A DNA stretch of 64,000 bases from Pachypanchax playfairii (Eukaryota; Chordata; Actinopteri; Cyprinodontiformes; Aplocheilidae). A model generated the notes under the pieces. The model made no database searches, had not been told where the DNA came from, and saw only the letters and a program-made list of their open reading frames with translations. The DNA is taken from assembly GCA_006937955.1 (NCBI GenBank), contig SSNP01000044.1, positions 909,126 through 973,125 of the forward strand. Reading direction: 5' to 3'. Shown piece by piece: positions 1 through 9,863 of the stretch. Within the stretch, counting starts at the first letter, position 1; each line of letters starts with the position of its first letter. Position numbers and translations under genes: made by a program.

Positions 1-1363
1 CTCCGCTGCTGAAAAAACCGTCGCTCGACCCGGCCCAGGTAGGAAACTACCGGCCAGTCTCGCTCCTACCATTCATGTCCAAGATCCTAGAGCGAGCCGT
101 TTTCACTCAAGTCTCACAGTTCCTCCATGACAATGACCTACTTGATTCTTATCAATCAGGCTTTAAGCGAGGCCATTCCACTGAAACCGCTCTTCTCTCA
201 GTTGCAGAGTCACTACGGGTTGCCAGATCGGCTGGTCTCTCCTCAGTACTCGTACTCCTCGACCTGTCTGCTGCTTTCGACACCGTCAACCACCTCATTC
301 TCCTCTCGACGCTATCTAAGCTTGGCATCTCGGGGCCGGTCCTCTCGTGGTTCACCTCTTACCTTGCGGAAGGATCTTTCAGAGTCTCGTGGCATGGACA
401 GATGTCCAGTCTGCATGAGCTGGCGACGGGTGTCCCGCAGGGCTCGGTCCTTGGTCCTCTCCTCTTCTCTTTATACACCACCTCATTAGGCGAGATCATT
501 CGCTCCCATTGCTTCTCCTACCATTGCTACGCTGACGACACTCAGCTCCTCTCCTTCCCTCCAGACGATACCTCCGTCTCAATGCGGATATCTGCCTGCC
601 TCTCAGATATCTCGGCGTGGATGAGGGATCGCCACCTTCAGCTTAATCTGTCCAAAACTGACCTCATTGTCTGTCCTGCCAGTAACTCCTTACCTCCTCA
701 GATAAGCGTGCAGCTTGACTCATCACGCTGTTCCCCAAAACCTCCGCCAGAAACCTTGGTGTCATACTGGACAACCAGCTGTCCTTCAAGGAGCAGGTTA
801 ACTCCGTAGCTCGCTCATGTCGATTCGCTCTTTACAACATCAGGAAAATCAGAGCCTTCCTGACAGACCACACCACACAGCTTCTGGTCCAGGCCCTGGT
901 CTTGTCCCGCATCGACTACTGCAACTCTTTGCTGGCCGGCCTTTCGGCGTCCTCGGTTAAACCTCTGCAGATGATTCAGAATGCAGCAGCGCGTCTGGTC
1001 TTCAACCAGCCCAAGAGGGCTCATGTCACTCCGCTGCTCATTTCTCTGCACTGGCTTCCAGTTGCAGCACGCATCAAATACAAAGCTCTGCTTCTGGCTT
1101 ACCAGACTCTAACACACACAGCTCCTACTTACCTTCATTCCTTCATCCAAACCTACATTCCCACGCGTCAGCTACGCTCAGCCGCTGAAAGACGCCTAGC
1201 GCTTCCACCACAACGTGGCATGAGATCATGTTCCAAACTCTTCTCCTCTGTTGTCCCCCGATGGTGGAATGACCTACCAAACTCGGTCCGATCCTCAGAG
1301 TCGGCAGCTACTTTTAAGAGCAGACTTAAGACTCACCTCTTTAAAGAACACTTTCAGTCTTAA
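1..1363 (+). pseudogene. L2-type LINE ORF2: reverse transcriptase and C-terminal region, frameshifted
   Basis: The protein would copy LINE RNA into DNA at a nicked chromosomal target. From about nucleotide 75 one frame shows the RT core: an FDTVNH box (catalytic Asp of motif A), GVPQGSVLGP (motif B) and CYADDTQL (the ADD active-site box). The frame fails near 735-745, where RNLGV-type residues continue in another frame. From about 745 to the TAA at 1361 the second frame gives the LINE C-terminal region with SRIDYCNSLL, LHWLP and WNDLP motifs typical of the L2/CR1 group. The single frameshift makes the copy non-functional. No start is visible because the N-terminal endonuclease would lie upstream of the window. 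Family assignment is confident; subfamily is not resolved. Confidence 0.88.
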
Positions 1364-1537
1364 GGAGGAATTGATTTATGATTTATGATAGCGATTTGGG
1401 AGTTTATCTCTACAAAAAAAAAAAATTGATACACTTGATGTATCAGCGTCGGAATTAAACTGGACTTCAAACAGTCCGCCTCCTTATATTGTTTCCTTCT
1501 CTTTGATTTCGTGTTTTTATGTTTTCTCAATGTAAGT

Positions 1538-1554
1538 CGCTTTGGATAAAAGCG
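1538..1554 (+). other. LINE 3'-terminal stem-loop (GGATA loop)
   Basis: Six-base perfect stem CGCTTT (1538-1543) and AAAGCG (1549-1554) closes a GGATA loop. A GGAUA-loop hairpin at the 3' end is the reverse-transcriptase recognition element described for the eel LINE UnaL2. It lies just before the terminal simple repeat, where the family's signal is expected. Confidence 0.8.
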
Positions 1555-1566
1555 TCTGCTAAATGA

Positions 1567-1567
1567 C

Positions 1568-1599
<32 letters not shown>

Positions 1600-1601
1600 C
1601 C
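1567..1601 (+). repeat. (AGT)n/(TGG)n run at LINE 3' end
   Basis: Trinucleotide AGT repeats passing into TGG repeats directly after the LINE tail, consistent with slippage during target-primed reverse transcription. Confidence 0.85.
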
Positions 1602-1699
1602 GGAGGGTCCGGCTGCTCCAGTGTCTGGCAGCCTCGCCTTTGTCAGTGTGTGTCCCAGGACAGCTGTGGCTACATGCGTGTAGTTCATCATCACCAAAC

Positions 1700-1797
1700 G
1701 TGTGAGTGTGTGTGTGTGTGAATTGGTGAATGACAAAAACTGTAGTGTGAAGCGCTTTGGTGGTTGTGCTATAAAAGTACACGCCATTTACCATTTC
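1700..1797 (+). mobile_element. 3' end of a tRNA-derived SINE, plus orientation
   Basis: A TG-rich stretch is followed by GTGTGAAGCGCTTTGGTGG and a CCATTTACCATTT terminus. This matches, in opposite orientation, the tail of the SINE copies at 9569-9863 and 13786-14086. Only the tail is present; the tRNA-like head is missing. Confidence 0.65.
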
Positions 1798-1829
1798 TCA
1801 GGGGGATAAGATGGCAAGCTTTAGAAAAT

Positions 1830-2755
1830 CTGTCAATAACTGTTAGAATGACTGTAAAACCTTTGCTGACCGGCAGCCCTGTGACAAAATCCAGGGCAAT
1901 GTGGGACCAGGGTCTGCCGGGTGGAGCAACCCGTGGGGATGGTGGTTAGAGGTCTTATACACATACCTGACATGCCTGTACATAATCCTTTAAGTCCTTA
2001 TACATGGACGGCCACCAGAACAAGTGTCGTATGAGGGTGACCATTCTACCCACCACAGGATGACCTGCAAACTTGGCAGTATGAGCCCAGTGAAGAAGGC
2101 GGGAACGTACAGGTTGAGGGACATACTTGCGGTTAGGTGGTTGGGTAGCAGGTCTGGGGTCCGTCAGTTGTGCGCGTCTTATTGCCTCCTCGATGTTCCA
2201 CGTCACTGCTCCTACCACACAAGCCGGGGGAATGATAGTACGGACCTCAGGACTGTTGTCAACGGAGAATATGTGTGATAGGCTTTACGTTCTTGGAACC
2301 GGGTCTGTAAGAAATGATAAAATTAAAACAGAAGAAGAACAGGGACCATCTGGATTGTCTGGGGTTCAGTTGCTTAGCCTCCTGAAGGTATGCCAGGTTT
2401 TTGTGGTCGGTCCAGACCACTACGGGATCCACTGCTCCATCCAGCCAATGCCTCCACTCTTCAAATGCCAGCTTGATGGCTAATAACTCCTGGTCTCCCA
2501 CGTCATAGCCCCTTTCAGCTGGAGACAGGTGACGGGTGGAAAAGGCCCATGGGTGAAGTATTTGATCCTGTTCTCCTACCTGGGACAGCACAGTGCCCAT
2601 GCCCAAGTCAGAAGCATCTACCTCCATGGTAAACTGCTTGGTGGGATCTGGTTGGATGAGGATTGGGGCTTTGCTGAACCTGTCCTTTAAGTTCTTAAAT
2701 GCTTGATCAGCCTCAGGGGTCCAGGAGAACGGCTGCTTTGTAGAGGTAAGAGAGG
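1830..2755 (-). pseudogene. Ty3/gypsy pol fragment: RNase H and integrase zinc-binding domain
   Basis: On the minus strand, from about 2755 downwards, a connection/RNase H segment is readable: MEVDASDLGMG (first catalytic Asp region of RNase H), ELLAIKLAFEEWRHWL and WTDHKNLAYLQ (later acidic box). It is followed, in a different frame below about 2220, by an integrase N-terminal H2C2 zinc-binding region (HTAKFAGHPVVGRM, then FWWPSM and ACQVC). The reading frame is broken around 2220-2260, an internal run of phenylalanines follows an apparent T-run expansion, and reverse transcriptase and the integrase catalytic core are missing. It is a decayed fragment, adjacent to LTR-like sequence at 2760-3116. 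Confidence 0.85.
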
Positions 2756-2759
2756 TTAG

Positions 2760-3116
2760 AGCCGAAGCAGACGCTGGAACACAAGGAAGGACTCAACAAC
2801 ACACGAGGAGCAGGGTGCAGGAGTCCTGAGGAGTACAGGGGCTATTCACACACACTGAGGAAATAATATCAAAACATTCTCAGAAATAGCACCATGAAAG
2901 TCACTAGGAGATTGGCACAAGGGAGCTACCATGTAGGTCAACAACCAGACGAAGAATGAGTGTCTTCCTCAGGCTTAAATACATCCCTGCTCCTTATCAG
3001 TGCTGATCACTGCCAGGTGTAGTCAATCATCTGCCTCACTCTCCAGCACAGCTTCTCACTGAAAGAGATGACTCACCCGACACAGAAAAAACACAGCACA
3101 AGCACTGAACCTGACA
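2760..3116 (-). mobile_element. LTR-like fragment (begins TGTCAGG on minus strand)
   Basis: Read on the minus strand this begins TGTCAGG at 3116 and contains a TATTTAAG TATA-like box near 2970, then runs into pol sequence near 2755. Two other putative LTRs here (7400-8240 and 11389-11835) also begin TGTCAGG on the minus strand and carry TATTTAAG. Direct abutment to RNase H code implies an internal deletion or chimera. Boundary on the pol side is approximate. Confidence 0.5.
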
Positions 3117-3427
3117 GATCTAGAGGAAGGATGTTCCATTTCTTACGTGCACAAACACTGAAAGCAGCTTCTCCTAATTTGGACCAAATGGCAGAGTTAA
3201 ATTCAAGGTTTAAGTTTCAAGAGTTTTTTTTGTCCTCATGTCAGCATGATGAAATTTACCATGGTCTCTCTCAGCTTGGATTGTCAGGGTTGTGGGTTTC
3301 TGAGTTAGTTATAGATTTTTTGAGTTGCCAGGGTTTGTTGTTTTATTTGTTGTAATGCGTGTTTCCAGGGTTTCCTGTGATTTTTATTTTGTAAGCTTTT
3401 GAGTTTTCTCTCCCCCAAGTTGCCTGT
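3117..3427. other. Unassigned sequence
   Basis: No coding or element signature recognised. The open frame here has no family resemblance. Confidence 0.5.
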
Positions 3428-3787
3428 GCACTCTCAGAAATTGAGGTACGAGACAAGGACATTTTTGTACCTATAGATAAATTGTTTTAAAATGTTCACT
3501 TAAAAGTACAATATTGGTCTTTAAAAGGCCAGAAATGCCCCTTTGAGTGTTCAAATTGATATAAAGTACAAATTTGTACCATTTCAACTGCACCTGCAAC
3601 CCTGGTCAAGGCTGGTTAATCTCCATTTTATTAAGTTTCTTCCATCATTTTCAATATTATGTTTCAGAATGTTGGTTTAAGACTTCAAAATGTGGCATAA
3701 TTTTACAGTTTTAGTGGAACAACATCATAAGGTACAAAAATGGACCTGGACTACAGGGTACATCCCCAGCGACAAGAATTTGTACCC
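3428..3787. mobile_element. MITE-like repeat rich in GGTAC/GTACC motifs
   Basis: Begins CACTCTCAGAAATTGAGGTAC and contains repeated GGTAC and GTACC half-sites. From memory this resembles a short dispersed repeat common in teleosts. The right end is cut by Ty3 integrase sequence near 3788. No autonomous partner or target duplication is visible, so the class is open. Confidence 0.5.
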
Positions 3788-3802
3788 TTCTTGTCGCTGG
3801 GG
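3764..3802. repeat. 15-bp perfect inverted repeat at a repeat/Ty3 junction
   Basis: CCCCAGCGACAAGAA (3764-3778) is the exact reverse complement of 3788-3802, separated by nine bases. One arm lies in the MITE-like sequence and the other in Ty3 integrase code. Confidence 0.9.
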
Positions 3803-4398
3803 GGTTCAAGGTGTAAATAATCAATGGATACTAGCTCGAGGGGCTGGCTAGTGGTGATGCTCCCCATGGGTGCTCTAATGTGGGAAACAGGCTTTTTGCT
3901 TTTAATGCAGGGACATCTTTTTTCACATAAGTCTCCAGATCTCTTTTCACATGTGGCCAATGAAAGCGGTTCCTGATTAATGACAATGTCTTTTCAGACC
4001 CCTATATGACTCATGTCATTGTGGAGGAGCTTAAGAGCCATCGCATGATAGACAAGTTGATGTTTCTGGTTAGTCCTCCTGTACAGCAAGCTGTATTTGA
4101 GATGTAATCCGTCCCACTCATAAAGCATCTTTCGGGCTTGACCACTAACTTTGCTCTTAATGTCACTAGTCGGTGTTTTGACAGTCTCTTTAAGCTTTAG
4201 AACTGGGCCTATAACAGGGTCGCTGTGTTGTGCTTCCACTAGCTCAGCATGACTAACAGCTAAGTCAGGAGTCTGGCTATCCTGTAAGAGGTCCAGGGCT
4301 GCAACATAAGCAACATCTTTGGATTTTGCAGCATGGCTACCATCCCAAATAGCCTGAATAGTGTCTCTTGACAGCTCTTTAGTGCAAGCATCCACATA

Positions 4399-4598
4399 CA
4401 GTGGGGCAAAAAAGTATTTAGTCAGCCACCAATTGTGTAAGTTCTCCCACTTAAAAAGATCAGAGAGGCCTGTAATTTTCATCATAGGTATACCTCAACT
4501 ATGAGAGACAAAATGAGGAAAAAAAATCCAGAAAATCACATTGTCTGATTTTTAAAGAATTTATTTGCAAATTATGGTGGAAAATAAGTATTTGGTCA
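4399..4598. repeat. Left terminal inverted repeat, Tc1 copy 1
   Basis: About 200 bp, matching the reverse complement of 5801-6000 by eye. Similarity ends at TTTGGTCA. Confidence 0.93.
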
Positions 4599-4707
4599 CC
4601 TACAAACAAGTAAGATTTCTGGCTTTCACAGACCTGTAACTTCTTTAAGAGGCTCCTCGGTCCTCCACTCGTTACCTGTATTAATGGCACCTGTGTGAAC
4701 TCGTTAT

Positions 4708-4724
4708 CAGTATAAAAGACACCT
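4708..4724 (+). promoter_or_regulatory. TATA-like box of Tc1 transposase
   Basis: CAGTATAAAAGACACC lies about 45 bp upstream of the transposase ATG and is repeated in copy 2 (55944-55960). It is the plausible core promoter. Confidence 0.55.
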
Positions 4725-4761
4725 GTCCACAACCTCAAACAGTCACGCTCCAAACTCCACT

Positions 4762-5784
4762 ATGGCCAAGACCAAAGAGCTGTCAAAGGACACCAGAAAC
4801 AAAATTGTAGACCTTCACCAGGCTGGGAAGACTGAATCTGCAATAGGTAAGCAGCTTGGTGTGAAGAAATCAACTGTGGGAGCAATTATTAGAAAATGGA
4901 AGACATACAAGACCACTGATAATCTCCCTCGATCTGGGGCTCCACGCAAGATCTCACCCCGTGGGGTCAAAATGATCACAAGAACGGTGAGCAAAAATCC
5001 CAGAACCACACGGAGGGACCTAGTGAATGACCTGCAGAGAGCTGGGACCAAAGTAACAAAGGCTACCATCAGTAGCACACTACGCCGCCAGGGACTCAAA
5101 TCCTGCAGTGCCAGACGTGTCCCCCTGCTGAAGCCAGGACACGTCCAGGCCCGTCTGCGGTTTGCTAGAGAGCATTTGGATGATCCAGAAGAGGATTGGG
5201 AGAACATCATATGGTCAGATGAAACCAAAATAGAACTTTTTGGTAGAAACTCAACTTGTCGTGTTTGGAGGGGAAAGAATGCTGAGTTGGATCCAAAGAA
5301 CACCATACCTACTGTAAAGCATGGGGGTAGAAACATCATGCTTTGGGGCTGTTTTTCTGCAAGGGGACCAGGACGACTGATCCGTGTAAAGGAAAGAATG
5401 AATGGGGCCATGTATCGTAAGATTTTGAGTGAAAACCTCCTTCCATCAGCAAGGGCATTGAAAATGAGACGTGGCTGGGTCTTTCAGCATGACAATGATC
5501 CCAAACACACCGCCCGGGCAACGAAGGAGTGGCTTCGTAAGAAGCATTTCAAGGTCCTGGAGTGGCCTAGCCAGTCTCCAGATCTCAACCCCATAGAAAA
5601 TCTCTGGAGGGAGTTGAAAGTCCGTGTTGCCCAGCGTCAGCCCCAAAACATCACTGCTCTAGAGGAGATCTGCATGGAGGAATGGGCCAAAATACCAGCA
5701 ACAGTGTGTGAAAACCTTGTGAAGACTTACAGAAAACGTTTGACCTCTGTCATTGCCAACAAAGGCTATATAACAAAGTATTGA
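4762..5784 (+). CDS. Tc1-like transposase, open reading frame of 340 residues
   Basis: The enzyme would cut and paste the element at TA dinucleotides in the nucleus. The frame is open from ATG to TGA at 340 residues, the family's usual length. The N-terminal half holds two helix-turn-helix segments (about residues 1-50 and 65-115) joined by an SGAPRK linker resembling the GRPR-type hook. The catalytic triad is complete: D153 in WSDET, D244 in QHDNDPKHT and E279 in LNPIEN, giving 34 residues between the last two (DD34E). In the glycine-rich HGGG box, residue 190 is arginine, whereas the copy at 55998 has glycine; this substitution may impair it. The start is the first ATG after the left inverted repeat and a TATAAAAG box. 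Activity is unknown. Confidence 0.95.
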   Translation: MAKTKELSKDTRNKIVDLHQAGKTESAIGKQLGVKKSTVGAIIRKWKTYKTTDNLPRSGAPRKISPRGVKMITRTVSKNPRTTRRDLVNDLQRAGTKVTKATISSTLRRQGLKSCSARRVPLLKPGHVQARLRFAREHLDDPEEDWENIIWSDETKIELFGRNSTCRVWRGKNAELDPKNTIPTVKHGGRNIMLWGCFSARGPGRLIRVKERMNGAMYRKILSENLLPSARALKMRRGWVFQHDNDPKHTARATKEWLRKKHFKVLEWPSQSPDLNPIENLWRELKVRVAQRQPQNITALEEICMEEWAKIPATVCENLVKTYRKRLTSVIANKGYITKY

Positions 5785-5800
5785 GATTAACTTTTGTTAT

Positions 5801-6000
5801 TGACCAAATACTTATTTTCCACCATAATTTGCAAATAAATTCTTTAAAAATCAGACAATGTGATTTTCTGGATTTTTTTTCCTCATTTTGTCTCTCATAG
5901 TTGAGGTATACCTATGATGAAAATTACAGGCCTCTCTGATCTTTTTAAGTGGGAGAACTTACACAATTGGTGGCTGACTAAATACTTTTTTGCCCCACTG
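5801..6000. repeat. Right terminal inverted repeat, Tc1 copy 1
   Basis: Partner of 4399-4598, ending TTGCCCCACTG immediately before the TA duplication. Confidence 0.93.
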
Positions 6001-6110
6001 TAGTTGTCTCTGGTGACTGGTAATGTCATCGGACGAGCCCCCAAGTTTCTGTTATGGTCCGGTCTAGAGGGGCAGACTCGCATCAGAAGAATTCCCTGAA
6101 TAGACTGAAT

Positions 6111-7149
6111 AAACAGGAGAAATGATGAGCCAGAAGGCAGTGAATTTTCATTTGATGCAGCTGTGCTTCATAATGTGAGTAGAAGCTGCAAACACAAGAA
6201 GAAGACCCTCCGCCTGGCGGACCTACTATCGGCTAACTTTGCTGCCCCCTGGTGGCGCACTCCACAATTGCATACCACAGAAAACAATAATAATGAAATG
6301 TTTACTTGAATTCTCTTTCCCATTTGACACTGGTGCTTCTAAAAATGTAGTGTCACACTAAGCCGAAAAAAAAAGAGAGTTGAGAAATGGTACTGGAGAG
6401 AAGCCTGTCAGCTGAACTACAGTATGACATGATGTTCTGCATATTATTACATGCAGTAGAAAGGCAATATTAGGGATTATGTATCCTGTTAGAATAGAAA
6501 ATTGTGGTTGTGGTGGTGGTTGATAGGCCTTTAAATGAAAATCTGCTTTTATGATTGCAGATTCTGTAAGAAAGAATCCCATCTCCTGTGCTTACACTGC
6601 GTATTGACATCTATAAACATGCCATTTGCTGGTTTGACTTAGCAGCTGATAGGGGTGGCTCAAGGAGACATCCTGGTACACAGGAAGTTCAACCTGGTGA
6701 CAACAACACAAATTTCTAACGGACATATGTTTGTAACAAACATGTGTAAGATAGTTCTCCTTTTTTGATTGTTTGAATAGGTGTTATTGTGCAAATATTG
6801 GTAATTACTTTGTGCACGGTTGTTCTGTTTGTGAACAAAGTTGATTTTGCATAGTTTCAAGCTTACTTGTGACCTAAACATGTAACAGATTTGTCAGAAT
6901 TGCTGTCACCAAATATATTCATGATTTATTACATCTTTTCAGGATTTTTCTGTGCAATTCCTTGTTATTGACCATGTTCGTGCATTTTGCAAATACATTT
7001 AATAAAAGTGTTTTCCCTACATTGATTTTACCGTGGTGCTCTGCCACGGCTGAAATTCCAGCACCACGGCTGCAAAATGCCGAGATTTATTTATTTTTCC
7101 TCTGCTTCCGGAAGCAGCAGCATTAGCATCTCTGTTGTTTTTTTGTGAA
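6111..7149. other. Unassigned sequence with one hairpin
   Basis: About 1 kb with no recognised gene or element. It includes the inverted repeat at 7031-7069 just upstream of hAT coding remnants, which may be that element's edge. Confidence 0.5.
7031..7069. repeat. 10-bp inverted repeat
   Basis: CCGTGGTGCT (7031-7040) and AGCACCACGG (7060-7069) form a perfect stem with a 19-base loop that itself contains GCCACGGC. Confidence 0.8.
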
Positions 7150-8485
7150 CACAGTGACGAGAAGATGAATTAAAGGAGTGGTCTGCATTTGACATTGAAG
7201 CATTGAGCTTAAACATCAGTTTTGACTATGGATCAGCAAACATTGCCACACTGGCAAAGTAGTATGAAGCCATTCTCCATTACCCACAGTCTATGGAGGC
7301 CGTCAATATGCTGAATTCAAGTTCATAATGAAGCAAAACCCTAAACAGGGGTCAATCAGCACATTCTCAGATATGGTTGCTGTAGCACTTAGATGTGAGT
7401 GTCACGCCTGAAGGTTTGTATAGAACTCTAATGTTAACCCAGACTTCAGACCAACACACAGGAGATGGAGATCAGTGTAACAGTGTTTAATATTTACAGT
7501 GCAGATTATCCAAAACATTAAAGGGAAATGTGCAAGAGTCTGGAGGTCTGGAACTGGAATGGCTCGGGAGGAGATCTGGCAGCGGAGAAGAAACAGGTTA
7601 GTAATGTCTTTTAATATCCAAATGAGTAGTTGTGCTGGCTGCGGTGCGTGGGGGAATGTACTCACAGAACCTACTGGGCTGTGAATGCAGAGAGGGCATG
7701 GAGGAGGACTGAGGAGCCAGTAGTGGTGGTGGTGAGTTTCCAGGAAGTGGTGAGGTGGCAGGTAATCCAAGGTTGATGAGTGAAATCCAGATACAAAGAT
7801 GAGGCAGGGGTGACAGCGTTGTTGCTGACCAGGACAGGTGTGGAGAGTCCAGAGGGGACAGACCAGAGCCAGGGAGATGAGACGGTCATGGTGGAACACG
7901 ACAGGAACCAGAAACCCTTCGGACGGCGCGGCAGACGGCCAGCGCAAATGAAGGCGTTCAGGAGCGGGAACGAGAACTAGGCGAAGGGAAGGAGAGGATA
8001 AGGTAAGTTACACTTCTACTACTTTCACTATTAAACTATATACACAGGCCACATGTTACCACGGTAAGTGTTGTCACAAACTGGTGTCTGTCTCCAGTTC
8101 CTCCTCTGCTTAAATATCCAGCCACAGAGAGCTGGGTAACGAGCCGCACGTGGAACCACTGCTGTTGCTGCCACGCCCTGCAATGAGAGGTTAGTCCAGA
8201 AAAACACAAACACCACACACCAGCTGCTGAGAACCTGACAGTGAGGAGCTAAAGGAGATCTTACAGCTTGTGGATATTTGTGCTACATTTCAAGATTCAA
8301 GTGCAGATTGTGAAAGAGGATTTGGTTTAATGAACCATATCAAAACAGCATCCAGAAATCGTCTTGAAGTGGCACATTTGGACCAGCTGATGCGCATAAA
8401 GTCAAAGCAAGAAGCAGACGAAGCCATCAACCTGGACAAAGTGTACAACCATTGGAGAAGTGAGAAGGACAGACGTGAAAAATAA
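7150..8485 (+). pseudogene. hAT-type transposase C-terminal domain, split by an LTR
   Basis: Two plus-strand blocks (about 7150-7399 and 8246-8485) read as the C-terminal part of a hAT-derived protein of the kind seen in ZNF862-like genes. The first block contains DFYGSAN-like and FIMKQNPKQGSISTFSDM segments with stops. The second gives ICATFQDSSADCERGFGLMNHIKTASRNRL, where the SSADCERGFG...RNRL pattern is the conserved hAT dimerisation motif, and ends at a TAA (8483-8485). A solo LTR (7400-8240) with a 5-bp duplication interrupts the frame; removing it joins the blocks in phase. No N-terminal zinc finger or catalytic core is visible. Confidence 0.8.
7400..8240 (-). mobile_element. Solo LTR, 841 bp, 5-bp target duplication GTGAG
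   Basis: Flanked by GTGAG at 7395-7399 and 8241-8245. On the minus strand it begins TGTCAGGTTCTCAG and ends GGCGTGACA, the TG...CA form of an LTR, with a TATTTAAG box near 8110 and an ATTAAA signal near the end. It contains no pol code, so it is a solo LTR left by LTR-LTR recombination. Its first about 36 bases also occur at 11389-11424. Confidence 0.88.
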
Positions 8486-9042
8486 GGTAAAATTTAAGTC
8501 AGATTTGTGCATATTCTAGTGACATTTATTAAGATTTTTTGTTTGTTGTAAATTTTGTTACTGCTAGATAATTTATGAATTGTAGAAATATTAAAGGTGG
8601 TATATGGAACATTTTCATTAAAAGCTATATTTTTAACAAAGTAATGCATCCACGGGGTGTTTAGAGGGTTGTAGAATGAAAATACAGCATTTCCTTTAAA
8701 AATTATATTTGAAGTAAAATATTATAAAATATTAATTTTGACGGGAACAACGTTGGCATTTTGTTTACATCTACCAGCCAATAGCTGGTAGAGCAGCGGG
8801 CACCATTTTGGGTTGCCAAATACCGTAAATAGTCCAGCATAGGAGGCTGGTACTGTGGAGTCTGCAAATCAAGAATCTGGAAGCACCGGGATATGTGGTG
8901 ATTATATACCTTATTTGCTTGCCATAGGTGATTCCTCTGGGGTTTCCCATGTGACGAGCAAGTTCTGTGTGGAAAAGTTTTTCATTAGCTGCAAAAGCTA
9001 ACACAGAGCTACATGTTGGTGAAGTGGATGAGTGCTTCGAAC
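8486..9042. other. Unassigned AT-rich sequence
   Basis: No gene recognised. A short palindrome TACCAGC/GCTGGTA is present at about 8771-8789. Confidence 0.5.
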
Positions 9043-9113
9043 CTGGCACCCAGATAGCTGAAGGCTTTGTGCTGTGTTATTGTGTTCCGAGTTCCATACC
9101 CCACCTGTAATTA
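9043..9113. repeat. Dispersed 70-bp repeat shared with 36196-36262
   Basis: CCTGGCACCCAGATAGCTGA and the following 50 bases closely match 36196-36262 (GCTGAAGGCTTTGTGCTGTG is identical). The parent family is not recognised. Confidence 0.75.
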
Positions 9114-9254
9114 GATATTTTATAGACAAAGAGTTACAAGAATTCACACTATATCACAAGCTACAGTACATGTCATTGTACAAAATGTGAATGTTTTAAT
9201 GTGAACAAAATGATATGTCTGAAACGTGTATATGTCACATATATTAAAGAACAG

Positions 9255-9390
9255 GACCCTCATCCAGGCCACAACTGGACCTCACCCAGGCCAAGGCAGG
9301 ACTCTTCCTATGGTCAAAGCAAAGCAGGAGACTTCCTACGGCCAAAGCAAAGTAGGAAATTCACTCTTCCCATAAGCAAAGCAGGACTCT
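9255..9390. repeat. Imperfect short tandem repeats
   Basis: Three to four imperfect units of about 28 bp built on CAGGACTCTTCCTA followed by GGTCAAAGCAAAG or a variant. Confidence 0.6.
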
Positions 9391-9568
9391 CACATATGAC
9401 ATACTACACATTTCATGAACAAGATTTTTGCTTTTTTCATTTTAAGTGGACCAGATTGTTTACATTAAAAGTAAACTAATGAAAATTGCTGCTGTAATTT
9501 GTTTTATTGAATGAACCACGTTACTTGCTATGATCCAAGGTTTGGAACAGTTGTAATACTGGTATGTA

Positions 9569-9863
9569 ATGGTAAATGGTAAATGTCCTGTATTTGTATA
9601 GCGCTTTTCTAGTCATTCAGACCACTCAAAGCACTTTCACACTACAAGGTTTTGCATTCACCCATTCACACAACCCGATATGTAAACCGGGGGGAGAGGG
9701 TAGGGGCTAACACTCACACAACCCGATACGCAGATCGGGGGGCAACATGGGGTTCAGTGTCTTGCCAAAGACACTTCGACATGTGGCGGTGAAAGCCGGG
9801 GTGAAAGCCACCAACCTTCAAATTAGAGGACGACCGCTCTAACCACTGAGCCACAGCCGCCCC
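9569..9863 (-). mobile_element. tRNA-derived SINE with 7-bp target duplication
   Basis: Flanked by GTATGTA at 9562-9568 and 9864-9870. On the minus strand it starts with a tRNA-like head (GGGGCGGCTGTGGCTCAGTG; an A-box-like TGGCTCAGTGG) and ends in a tail with an AGTGCTTT/AAAGCGCT stem and ATTTACC repeats. The B box is degenerate in this copy. A better-preserved copy is at 13786-14086. Transcription would be by RNA polymerase III, with an L2-like LINE machinery as likely helper. Confidence 0.88.

Larger units (their letters stand above)
1..1590 (+). mobile_element. L2-type LINE, 5'-truncated, with complete 3' tail
   Basis: The window opens inside a LINE reverse transcriptase and runs through the ORF2 stop (1361-1363), a short 3' UTR with an A-run, and a terminal stem-loop, ending in a TAG/AGT trinucleotide run. 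That order (RT, short UTR, stem-loop, simple repeat) is the 3' end of an L2/UnaL2-type non-LTR retrotransposon. The 5' part lies outside the window, so it cannot be told whether the element is truncated or merely cut by the window edge. Confidence 0.9.
4399..6000 (+). mobile_element. Complete Tc1-like DNA transposon (copy 1)
   Basis: A 1602-bp element flanked by TA on both sides (4397-4398 and 6001-6002), the Tc1/mariner target duplication. Its ends are near-identical inverted repeats of about 200 bp (4399-4598 and 5801-6000) starting CAGTGGGGCAAAAAAGTATT. It is inserted in minus-strand Ty3 integrase code and carries one uninterrupted transposase frame. A second copy is at 55635-57244. Confidence 0.97.
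3788..6110 (-). pseudogene. Ty3/gypsy pol fragment (integrase), split by a Tc1 insertion
   Basis: Minus-strand coding sequence appears in two blocks, 6003-about 6110 and 3788-4396, on either side of the Tc1 element. The order reads: inter-domain linker (VDACTKELSRDTIQAIWDG), zinc-binding region (LVYHAMALKLLHNDMSHIGV), then after a frameshift near 3990 CPCIKSKKPVSHIRAP and LELVSIDYLHLEP, which carries the first catalytic Asp of the integrase core. The wording is close to the integrase of the Ty3 element at 18151-25987 (LELVCIDFLTLEP), suggesting related lineages. Everything after the first catalytic Asp is missing, so the copy is dead. Confidence 0.85.

Noticed and set aside
1360..1794. 144-codon minus-strand frame over the L2 tail
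   Set aside because: Antisense to UTR, hairpin and simple repeats; histidine-threonine and leucine runs come from TG and AGT repeats.
4815..5411. 198-codon minus-strand frame in the Tc1 element
   Set aside because: Shadow of the conserved transposase frame; the same antisense frame appears in copy 2 only because the copies are similar.
9841..9863. Functional tRNA gene on the minus strand
   Set aside because: The tRNA-like head is part of a 295-bp SINE with target duplication and a degenerate B box; cloverleaf not complete.
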